Positions 33,402-44,807 of a DNA stretch of 64,000 bases are shown here, piece by piece. The DNA comes from Neurospora intermedia. Its lineage: Eukaryota > Ascomycota > Sordariomycetes > Sordariales > Sordariaceae. A program made the position numbers and the translations under genes. The notes under the pieces are model-generated. The model worked only from the letters and a program-made list of their open reading frames with translations, ran no database searches and had not been told where the DNA came from. The first letter of the stretch is position 1. Each line of letters opens with the position of its first letter. Location of the stretch: the NCBI GenBank assembly GCA_037102815.1, contig BTPP01000003.1, positions 5,394,001 through 5,458,000 of the forward strand, given 5' to 3'.

Positions 33402-34849
33402 TTTTTTGGTAGTGTATAGGTTTTTGTTTCGATGGATGAATGGATGGATGGTCTAGGTTGGTTTGTTTGTTTATAGGGTGATAGATATGACGCTTCGTGG
33501 TCGAAGTCTTTCTTGAAGATGTTTTGTCTTGTTGATGATTTGATGGTGAGGATATAGAAAGGATGAATCACCGTTGGAGGAAAGGGAGGTGGGTGTGGTT
33601 ATATATGTGTGTGTGATTGTTCAGTTCGTCTGAGTCGTTTGCGCATTCGTCACTTCTCTTTGCCCTTTTTTTCCTGTTTATGGATTTCATCATCCCGCTG
33701 CCTGCCATTCACTCAGTCACTTCCTCATTACCTACCGCCCAGGTACCTACGTATTGCGTACATGCAAGGCATACCTTCTACATAGTGTGTGTGTCAAGTC
33801 AAGTGTGTGTGTATGTGTGCGTATGCAGTTCATCTGGGGAGCTGGGGTAAAAAGTGCCTGTGACGTCACAGGGCGGCAGGCGGCTTTTACGCAGTAGGTA
33901 CCGGTACCTTTTGTTTGTTCGTTCTCTCACTTCATTCAATTCCCGGCACCTACCATTCATTCATTCACATTCCTGTCCCATTGATTCGTTTCAACAACCC
34001 CAGACCTGGACAACCAACGGCGCAAAGAGAGTGCCGAAACGTACATTACCCCCGAAGCTAGTACATACTAGCCATGTGATGTGTGCCTTGGATTCTTTCC
34101 CGCTACGCTGTAAAAAGTTTTACGCCGAGCACTTGCACCTACACTACACTAGCCAAGGAGACGCGGGTTGATGTCGTTAGCTAGCCGTTACAGACAAGAC
34201 AAGGACAAGGTCTGGGCTGACGGAGAAAAAAAAGATAGGAAAGAGATAGGACCAGCTCTTTCGAGAAATAGATCGACTCCCTCAGTCCCCATCCCATGTC
34301 CCATGTCCCATTCTATCCCGGTGTGCGTGGCCAACCATGACGGATGCTTGGTTGGTTGTGCGGCTTTACCAGAGGGTGGTTAATCTTGGTTTTGGAGAGC
34401 TACATCAGATACGATATCACCACGTTAGTCACGGCACTCGTTTTTGGTTTTTGTGGTCCGTCACGCGGACGAGGTGATGAAAGATTTGTTCGAGATGATC
34501 ATGGTCTGGTTGATGGCTTTGGGTTACATGTGGCTACGTGGCTACGTAGTGGCTTGCCTCCTTCTATATTGTGTACTATCGTCGAGTCGTGATTGCTTGA
34601 GGAGGTTCGTGGGGGAAGGTCAAAGATGTAATGCCACATGTGGCTTGACGTCTTCTTTTTCCCTTCTCTACCTCTAGTCGGAGTCGGCTCCCTCCGTCCA
34701 GTCCAAACTAACAACTTGAACCTGATGAGTCTTCGTCGGGGTCATGGACCGATCGATGAGAGGCGAAACTCGCCCCTCCCTCCCTCCCTCCCTCCCTCCT
34801 TTCTCCGACGCGGCCACTCATCATCGCTCATTATTGTTGTTTGTGGCTT
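33402..34849. other. Region between membrane-protein gene and AT-rich island
   Basis: About 1.4 kb with no gene. It contains GT repeats near 33780-33820, the CRE palindrome and a TCCC microsatellite near 34775-34800. Base composition is normal up to the island edge at 34850. Confidence 0.55.
33857..33872. promoter_or_regulatory. Perfect 16-bp palindrome with CRE core
   Basis: CCTGTGACGTCACAGG reads identically on both strands and contains TGACGTCA, the site for CREB/ATF-type bZIP factors (fungal Atf1 class). It lies upstream of the minus-strand 78-residue membrane protein gene, with no gene on its other side before the AT-rich island. A match of this length with a known core is unlikely to be chance, but binding is inferred. 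Confidence 0.5.
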
Positions 34850-35012
34850 TGTTACGGCGTAACTCTCTAGGAAGTACTATATAGTAAGGGATCGTAGAAG
34901 GTACTCCAACCTTGTAGGTAGGTATAAATAATTATTGTAGTACAAAGAGCTATAGAAGTAGAAGGGGGAAGAGTCTAACTATAAATATATATAGTTGGGT
35001 AAATCCCTAATA
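34850..35012 (-). repeat. 3' LTR of outer element
   Basis: 163 bp, same length as the copy at 50729-50891. The pair differs at about 19 sites, all transitions. In this copy the mutated states are concentrated in the interior-facing half. Confidence 0.87.
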
Positions 35013-36139
35013 GTACTCCCCTCTCTAAAGTACTATTCGTCTCGAATAGCCGTTGTAGCCCGGTAATATCTTTAGCGATAAGTCTATAAACTATTCTTTC
35101 CTATATACGATTTTCTATAATCTTTATATACTATTTTGTCTTCCGCCTTTTTTAGTTGTACTACTTTTATTAGAGCCTTTCCTCCCTTAGAGTAATACTT
35201 TCTAATATAGGCGGCTAATCCTCCTTTACTTTTATATAGGATATTATTATTATAGATATTATATATTTGCCGTTTATTATTATAGGTATATATCCTATAT
35301 TGTATTAACCGTATAGTATTTTTTAATATTATTGGACAGTCCTTGTATTGTATTTTGGTGTGTAGTTGGTTTTGGTGTCCGGCGAGCCTATCGGTAGATT
35401 GAAATTATACTAGGTATTCGTTATATAGGAATATTATACTATAAACCTATATTATATATACTTCCTACGGGCGGACCCTCCTCTACTTTAGGTTATATAG
35501 TATATATTAATATTAAAATTACGTAGGGTTGTAAGTCCGTTTATACCTATCCTATTTCTCCTTCTTATAATATTAGACTCTATAATTATTATACGTTTAT
35601 TTACTATAAATATAATTTAAATAGGCTAATATATTATTCTTACTTCCTTATTCCTTCCTATAAATAAGGTAGTTTAAATATATTATTACTTCCGTAGCTA
35701 TATAATTTTCTAGGGCTTCTTTACTAATAAAGATCCTTTTATAATAATTATATTTAAAGTATACCGATATTCCTCGTTTTAATTTTAATAAAAGTACTAG
35801 GGGCGGAACGTATTAGTTAGGTAATAGTAAATAGGCTAGTAATAGTACTAGGGGTAGTGTAGGAGTATTTTAGTTAAATAAAAGTAGATTTTCGTCGTTA
35901 AGTAGTAGCGGGTAATATAATAATATTATTAGGGGTAGTATAAGGGTATACCGGTTAAATAGTAGTAAATAAATTAGTAATAATATTAGAAGTAGTATAA
36001 GAACGTTCTAATTAAGTGAGGGTAGGACGGGGTTGGAGGGTAGGACGGGGTTAGAAGGTAGATCTTTATTATTAATCTATCTTAGGAAACCCTTTCTCTC
36101 GGACTATAATTATAAAATATAAAATACTAGGTATATAAT

Positions 36140-36478
36140 TGTTACGGTTCGCTGGGTTTGCTCAGAACTCCAAATATCCTTGATGTAAATCAATAATATT
36201 AAAGTAAGAAAGCGAGATGCAGAAGGAAGTTGAGCGGCCGTTGGCCGGCCCAGTCAGGGATCCTTTTATGTAAGGACCCTGGTCTGGGCAGGGATCCACC
36301 CTAGCTTGTAGTAGCAGGTCCCACTTCCAGCGGGCCGCCTACCAATAGTAGGCGGCTAGCTTGTACCCGACCGTAGCACTGGGTGTGCCCCGGCTATAGT
36401 ATTAGACTAGGTATACTTCGATTGAGCTATACTAACCTAATACTCTACTCTATAGTTAATTGTATATATCCAATAATA
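36140..36478 (-). repeat. 3' LTR of inner element
   Basis: 339 bp, pairs with 44469-44807. It keeps a GC-rich middle (GCGGCCGTTGGCCGGCC) and a perfect 9-bp stem with 5-nt loop at 36334-36356. Its interior-facing right half is the AT-shifted one. Confidence 0.93.
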
Positions 36479-39400
36479 AATCCCGGCTTATATATAAAAA
36501 GACTACTATCCTCAATAGTAACTCGGTCAATCCTTTCTCTGGACGCTCCTCCGTATACCCTTCTTACTAAATTCTTTTTCCTTCCTAGAAACCTTCTTTT
36601 TAGTGACTTTCTTTATATAACTACTACGTTTATCCTAATATTTAGCAATAAAGCGGGGAGTATTTTTGAACTATTTTTCTATCTACCACTCATTATCCTT
36701 ATTACTATAACCCTTCCATTTAATCCAATACTTCATTTTTCCTCCTTTTAGTTCCTTATAAATTACTACTCTCTCTACCTTATACCGTAGTCCTAACTCT
36801 AATTCAGAGTCTTCTTAAAAATCTTTAACAGATCCCAGAGGCGGGGGAACGCGTCGGAAAGGGTCTTCTTCATAGGGAACTCGCTTAAAGTAAGTAATTA
36901 AAATAACCGGGTAAATCCCTTTTATATTGTAAGGGAGTTCTAGCTTAAAAGCTAATCCTCCAACCTTCTCGATAATTTTAAACGGGCCAACTTATTATTA
37001 GGAGAACTTCTAGAACGGACGGTTTCGTAGGTAATACCCGTAGTATAATTTTAGAAAGATTTTATTACTAACCTTAATATCTACCGGTTTACAACCGAGG
37101 TTATAGAACTTTTTAGCTTTAATAACCACAAAGTTTATAGTAAGCTTTACCTCTTTTTAGATATAGTTACAAAGAGCGGAGTTATAATCTTACGAGGATA
37201 TAGGGTTGTTTAAAGACTCCAACGGCCCTTTTAAATAGTATTTAAAGAGATATTCGTACAGGGAGGCCTTAATAGCTTTAATATAGGCGCTATTAAAGTT
37301 CTACTATAATACTAGTACTAAGAATAGCTAATTATCGTTAGGGTAGTTGAAAATATAGAAGCGGATAGCGATCTTAATACTCTAATTCTTATATTTTAAA
37401 ACGCTATCTCCCTAGGGGTAATAAATAATTGTTATTAGAAGCTTCGTACCTAGGGCCTTCTATATTCCCTACTAGAAATTAAATATAAACTTCCTATTAC
37501 GGTTAGAAATAATCCCTAAAGGCAAACCCTAGTCCGATAGTATTAATAAACGGACGAAAATAATACCCTACTCCTCTATTATATATATAAAATAACCGGG
37601 AATAAGGAGTAAATACTTAGAAATAGTATCGGTAGCGGGTATTAATAAATCGAAGATATTATAGCCGGGGAACTTCTATAGGGAGTCTTTAGTAAATACC
37701 TCCGGTAAACCAATAATAAAATTAATAACGATTATATATATAGGGAGCGCATTATCGAATTTTAATCGAATAGGCTAGAACTCTCCTATAGGGCCGGAGC
37801 AATCAGTCTAATTAAAATTACATAATAAACAATTCCGTACGTATTTCTTAATTAAATAAGTTTTATTAATAATAGAGAATCCCTTTAGATTGTATAATAT
37901 TCTATCTTGGCCGAAGTAATACTTTTTATTATACGTTAGTTCTAATACTTTTTATACGTAGTTATACAGGATGTATAGAATCTTTGTATCGTTTAGCTAA
38001 CTAGTATAAATTATACCATTAATTATAAAGAATAGGTAGCCCGGGCATTAGAAAGTAATAACGTCCTCGTTATCTAAATAGAAATCTTTAAAATTATCAA
38101 TAATAGTTATATACTTCCTATCCTTCCTATACACGGTTACGAACTATTACCTTAGTTCGTTATTAAAAATTACTTCTATAATAACTAATAAGATTTAATT
38201 AGTTACTAACTAAATATTATTAAAGATTAACGTACCGTCGGGTCTTAATTGGACGTTATTAATAGCCCTAAAGCGGCTCAAAGCGTTTAGGACGAAATTA
38301 AACTTGCCGGGTAGGTAGTAGACCTTAATATTATACTAGGAGAGGTAAATAGAAGTATTAATCAACCGTCTATTATCTCTATTAGTTAAAAACGTACGTA
38401 GCGATTTTTATTCAACAATACCCTTTATTATAAAATAGTCGGTAAGGATAATAACAATCTTATTATACGAATAAATTCATATCCGTAGCCTCTTAACTAC
38501 CTATACTAAATAAGCAACCTCTAACTTTAAAGGGCTATATCTAATTTCGGTATTAGTAAAATATTTACTAAAGAAGAGGATAGGGAATACTTAATTAGCG
38601 GAAATATACGAGCCGGATTCCTATTAATAACCGTCCTTTAGGTAGAAAAATATTACGCTAAAGCCTTTTTCAATAGAGCCGTCGATTTATAAAAATACTT
38701 ACTTATTAGGATTAAGGTAATAGAGTATAGCGCTACTATAAATCTCTACCTAAATAATTATAAAAGCAGCTTCCTCCTCGGATATAAAGGTAAACCTTAT
38801 ACGCGTATAGTAGGCCGCTCTCTTCGCCGGCTTACCATTAACGACCGCGCCCTCAATACGTCTAGCGGCGAGGAGTTGAACCTTTCTCCATTAGAAAGGT
38901 TCCACCAACTAGGTATAATAGAGTATTAAATAGCGAAGGAAGCCGAATACCCCCAAATATTACTCAAAGGCCTTTAATTAATTAGGGAAAGTAAGTTTCT
39001 TAAATACTTCAATCCGCTATTTAATATTCTACAATCCCAATCTATCAATATAGAAACCTAGGAGTTCGACGTTAGGGTAGCCTAAAAATAATTTTTTAAA
39101 TAATAGGGAAATATTCTTAGAAGTAAATAATCCAAATATAACCGTCAAATAAACTATATACTCCTCCTATATATTAAACATTATAATAATATTATTAATA
39201 TACGCACGGTAATAATCCTTATAATCGTTAAAGAAACAATCCATAAACCTTTATATATAGGCGGGGGTATTGCGGAAACCCATCTAAGTAACCGTCGGAG
39301 CCTTAAGCCCTCTATAAGTAATAAATATTAATCGATCCTAGTAACTTAATTATACACCGAACTAGTAGAAGAAGGCTACTACATTAATAATTACAATAAA

Positions 39401-42400
39401 ACGCTTACCCCATATAAAGGCGATTATTACTTCCTATAAAGGAAGAGGGTAATTGTTAAGTATAATAAAACCGTTAATTACCCTCATATTAACGATAGGG
39501 CGTCCCTTCTATTTCCCATCCCTTATTTCCTTCTATATTACAAAGATTGGGTATATAAATAGCGTCGCCCGAATAATCTACTATATTTTACCTTACTTAT
39601 ATAAAGCGTCGAAGATTTTATTAATAATAGCCTACTCCTTTCTACTTAATAAATATATCTTTATAGCCACCTTCTAATTCTACTAACCCTCTACCAGCGG
39701 TACCTACATATACTCGTCCTCTAGTATATTTACTAAGCCTCCTTCGACCTAGAGCGACAGATATAATTATACTAATCTCTCTAAGGTCTAAATATAATCC
39801 TTATCGGCCGTATAAATATATACACCTTCCTTAATTACCACTTCTAATCTATCTATACGGATACCCAATATTAAATATTTTTCAGGAATAATAGGGAATT
39901 TAAAAGGGTTATAATTATAGGCGGACGGCTCGGAGTCCGGTTATTAACCTTAAGTAGTAACTTCGACGGCGGGGGTTAAATTTATTTCGAAGTTAATTAG
40001 AGGGATATAGTTAATTATAATATATTTAATAGCTTCATCAACGGTAACTGTAGGATCTTCGTCGAAAACGTTGAATATTTAAATAGAAAAGGCAACCGTC
40101 TTAATCTCGCCCCAATCGCTAGCAAAATATCCACTATCCTCGCATTCCTCAATATATTTAATATACTACTTCTTAAAAATTATTTGTACCCTACGAATTA
40201 AATTCTTAAAAAGAACTAATTTAGGTAACTTAATATCGACTACTAAATTTATAACGCCCCCGTTCTCGGAGTTGAATATAAAGCTTCGGCCTTTGGGTAA
40301 AGGCTTATAATAGACCGGTACTATTACTTCTTCTCCTAATTGTAGGATAGTTTTTTTTAATATTGTAACTTTCCTTATATATTTGACCGTATAGCGTTAA
40401 ACCTTAAAAGGGACTATTAACGGCCTTATATTTAAGAAAGTAATTGATTTAATATTATAATCGATATTGGCTTATTGGGGGTAGAAGAATGAGTTAGCAA
40501 GGAGCAGGTTGGGTTGAAGCTTATCTATTACCCAACCGGCCGCTTTAATTTTAATTAGGCTTAATTTTCTATCGATGGTCCCTTCTATAAAGATTATAAA
40601 AGTAGCCCACTCATTTAATTTAATAAATTTACCGCCAATTCCTCGGATTTTAGTAGTATACTTAATTATAATAGTATAGTCAAGCATAGAAAGGAAGTCC
40701 CGTCTAATAATTATCTTTGCAACTCCTAGGTCTACATAAACCTTTATCTCTAATACTGTAGGAGACGTTCGGGCTATAATACAGAGATAGGTATAGCTTA
40801 ATAGAGGTCCCTTTAGGATTTCTTTATCTTTATAGACTAATACTTCGAAAAGCGGGAACTTAGCGGATAAAGGGATTTTTATTAGTACTATTCTCTTATA
40901 CCCCCGCTTCGCATCTTTATAGAAATCTATATAATTAAAGAGTATATTTCTAGAAGGGAATATCTCGAGGTAATAAACATATATTTAATATGAGGGTACG
41001 ACCGAGGATGGTGTCTTAGGTTATCGATACGCTGGATATTTTTTTACGTATTATCTCCTTAATTTTATAAAGAAGAAGGTCTTATAGTAATTAATATACT
41101 TTAATTTGCTACGGGAACTAAGTATAGATACCTCAATAGTATAAAAAATACTTCCACCATTACTTAAATCCGATCTTCCAAAAGCAATTAACGCGTCGCT
41201 AGCGTAGGCGGTTTAATTGTCGTCCGAATTAATATTATCGTTTTTATTACTTCCTAAATCAATATAGTAAGCGCGATCGCTACGTCCCTCGTTACGGCGG
41301 TTATCGCGTCGGTTATTACAATTATTACGGCGGTCATTACAGCGGTCGTTACGGTTATCGCGGCGGTCGTTACGGCGGTTATTACGATGGTTCTAATAGT
41401 CCTTACGGCTACAATTATCACGGGGGTTATTTCGACCGTAGTAGTTACAGGATTTATTATACTAATTAATAGGTATAATTACTTCGACTTTTACAGCTAC
41501 GCTAGTAACCTTTTAACGAACATATAAGTAACACTCACGGGCGGCTGCTAATAAAACTGCCTTAGTACTTTCGGTCTCTACTAAATATTCGGCGAGGGTA
41601 CCTTTCTTACTAGAGGGATTAAAGTATTACTTAATTCTAAAGTCTATACTAGTCCAGATTTAAATTATAACGCTATACTAGTTTTCGCTAGTACGGTAGA
41701 AAATATTTATTATACAAGTATAACGAAATTTACGCTAGATGAACTAAGATAGGGCATTTTTATTACGGGTAATATCTTTAAATTCGAGGCAATCCTCGGT
41801 GAACTTTCTAATTACAGTAACTAAATTAGGTAAGAAGCGGTCAACTAATACCTCGAATATAAATTCGAGACCGTTCTAACGGAGGTATTTACATTTAAGG
41901 GGATCGATTTCATTACTCTACTACAATATAGCTACACCGCCTAATAGGGTAGAGAAGTATTATATAATTTACTTCTTAATATTAGTAGTAATATCTTCGT
42001 CTTCGAAGAACAATAGGAAGCGCTCACGAAATAGGAAAATATCTATATAAACCAGAGTCTTACCGTTAATAACTATACTAATATCGTCCGGATCGGTATA
42101 GAAGGGGACAAATTATTTAATATCTTCATACTTTAATCTAAAATCAAACTTTTAAAAATAGGAGGAGTATCCTATATCGATAATACCGGCGCAACAACAA
42201 TTATTAGGTTCGTCTTTAGGAAAATCGTTTCTATCGGGCGGACTACTACTAAGGGGACTGCCGCCGCTAGGGGGACCGCCTCCGCCGGGAGGGGGCCGCA
42301 AAGAAGGAATATCTCCATCCTTAGAATTAGAACTATCGGGGTTAAGGTCGCTACAACTACAACGGCCGGATTTATAGCGTTTATCGCAATAAGCCTTTTT

Positions 42401-44468
42401 AACCTTGCGATACTTTCTACAATAGCGTTCGTACTCAAAGTTAATAAATTCAGACTCGTTAGAGCTAGAATTTAACGATAGATTATTATTGGCTTTCGAT
42501 TTAGGGGGTTTACCGCTTCTACTACCCTAGTTTAAAATTTTAGAAACTTATTTGTTTTCTCCTTTACTGGTCGCTATACGGATTTTAGCGGTTAATTTCT
42601 TTTAAAATTGAGTAGCAGCCTCGAAATAGGCTTAAAGCTCTATCAAGCGACGATTTAAAGTAGCGACCTTACATTTTAGGAAGGGACGTAAGCTAGGGCT
42701 AACTATCCGGTTAATAATAGGATCTAAGGATAAATCGGTATAAATATAGTTAGGCAGGGTATACGGCTACTAGGCCGCCTCTACTCTATTAACGTTTAGA
42801 GAGAAGTTGACTAATTTAGTATAATAAAAGCGGATAGGGTTAGGGCTGCCAGTATTATCGGCGACTATAGTATAATATTTGCTAAGCTTAACGCTGGGGT
42901 AGCCGTAGTTAGGCGTAAATTTCTCGGCAGAGTGGAGCTTAATAGTAGGAATCTTTAGGCTTATACGAATTATTATTTTAATTAATTTACTAATAGCTAC
43001 TACCTTAGCATTATCCAATACTTAACCGATAATAGGCGAGTAGGTACTAAATTTATAGAGATTAGTAATAGAGAGGAACTACTACTCGATAGTTTTAATT
43101 ACCTTAAATATTTTCTCTACCTAGGTTTCGCTAATATCCAGGGATTTAGTTACTCCTTCGAAGCGCCGATTAATTTCAATTTATTCTTTATAAAATAATA
43201 GGTCTAATTGGCCAACGTTAATATTAAATAGGTTGACCTTTTAATTAGTTGTATTTAAGCCGTTACCTATATTTTTAATTATATTATAAATATCCTAGGA
43301 GTACTTTAAATTATCCTTAATATTTAATATAGTATTATCAATATCCTTATTGAGGCGAAACAAATCTTTATCTATCTTAGTTTTAAAATTATCGATATAG
43401 ATATTAACGAAATTAATCTTAACCGTATTAATATTAAATTCCTCCTAAATATCGTCGAATTCCCGACTAATATTCTAATTATAATACTTTATTCTTATAA
43501 ATATAAATTAATTAGTATTCTTACTAGTAGGAAGGTTAGGAGGAGTATTTATACGTAAATAATTATAACCCGGCGGGGTATTACTTTTAATTCGATACGA
43601 AGTCTTTCGAACGGGTATTAAAACTTCGGCTAATAAAGTACGAAGCTTTAATAAAGTTAATAGGGTAGTATTAAATTGGGGTAATAATATTAGGATAGGG
43701 TTAAATAATTTACGAAGGCTATAAATTATATCGGTCGACAATATCGGGGGGGGAATAACGAAGGAGTCGACCTTATTAGGGCTATCTACTAAAAGTAGTA
43801 GGGCCGGACTAGTAGGACTATTACTCGGTCTAACGTTCATTATACGAAAGTCGCAGTTAAATCGAAGGTTAATTCGTCTAACGGGGTTCTTAGATATTTT
43901 ACAATAAATCGTTAATTTAAGGAAATCGGGAGGAAAAGGCGCCGGATTACCGGACGGATCCTTATTATCGAAAGAGCTAGGTATAGGGCTTGCTATAGCG
44001 ATAGCGCAGTATTAACGCTATAATTATAGAGCCGTATAAATATAGAGTAAGGGAGAATCGCTAAATAAAATTACCGAAGTAAAATTACTAGAGCGAGGGA
44101 TACCCGTCGCGTTAAAGGATTACGTCGTACGTACCGAAGTCCGCGGGCGCGATAGTTTAAATCGGGGTAGTATAGTTAAGGAAGATTAGCGGTAATAGAA
44201 GTACGTAAGGATTTTACTGAGGGGCCGAAGTACAATCGAGTAAGAGTGTAGAGGAAAGGGAAGTGAGTAACTAAAGCAACCGAAACGGCAATAGCCAATA
44301 AGGGGGGGGTTGATCGCGGGGTTAATATTCGCCGAAGAGAGTTATAGGATCTAACAATCGGTTTAAAAGCGCAAAACGTATTAAAAGCAATTAAACAACT
44401 TCCTAATAAAGGGATCGATTAATTAAGAATAGTTTAATCAATTGGATCTTTCAATTGTAACTACTAGA

Positions 44469-44807
44469 TATTACGGTTCGCTAGGTTTGCTTAGAACTCT
44501 AAATATCCTTAATGTAAATTAATAATATTAAAGTAAGAAAGCGAAATATAGAAGGAAATTGAGCGGCCGTTGGCCGGCCTAATTAGGGATCCTTTTATGT
44601 AAGGACCCTGGTCTGGGCAGGGATCCACCCTAGCTTACAGTAGCAGGTCCTACTTCCAGCGGGCCGCCCACCAATAGTAGGCGGCTAGCTTGCACCCGAC
44701 CGTAGCACTAGGTGTACCCCGGCCATGGTATTAGACTAGGCATGCCTCGACTAAGCTATGCTAGCCCAATACCCTACTCTATAGCTAATCGTACATATCC
44801 GGTAACA
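44469..44807 (-). repeat. 5' LTR of inner element
   Basis: 339 bp, pairs with 36140-36478 with about 37 differences, all C/T or G/A, and no gap. Its interior-facing left half is the AT-shifted one, while the outward half keeps the GC-richer state. Confidence 0.93.

Larger units (their letters stand above)
36140..44807 (-). mobile_element. Inner LTR retroelement, Ty3/gypsy type, mutated fossil nested in the outer one
   Basis: 8668 bp bounded by two 339-bp LTRs (36140-36478 and 44469-44807) and flanked by an exact 5-bp target-site duplication, ataat, at 36135-36139 and 44808-44812. Degenerate coding similarity is on the minus strand: a gag-like proline-rich region near 43.5-43.85 kb and an Arg/Asn-rich tract at about 41.27-41.40 kb, then reverse transcriptase at about 39.1-39.65 kb, RNase H at about 38.35-38.85 kb and a presumed integrase side at about 36.6-38.0 kb. 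The pol order fits Ty3/gypsy. Both ends are whole; the interior is broken by very many RIP-type transitions. The LTRs lack indels and transversions, which suggests a recent insertion. Confidence 0.9.

Noticed and set aside
41270-41400. CRISPR-like array of short repeats
   Set aside because: Units are degenerate, contiguous without spacers, and inside a fungal retroelement.
44575-44586. Mcm1-box-like CCTAATTAGG inside the inner 5' LTR
   Set aside because: The other LTR copy reads CCCAGTCAGG here, so the match arose by transitions and is not a conserved site.
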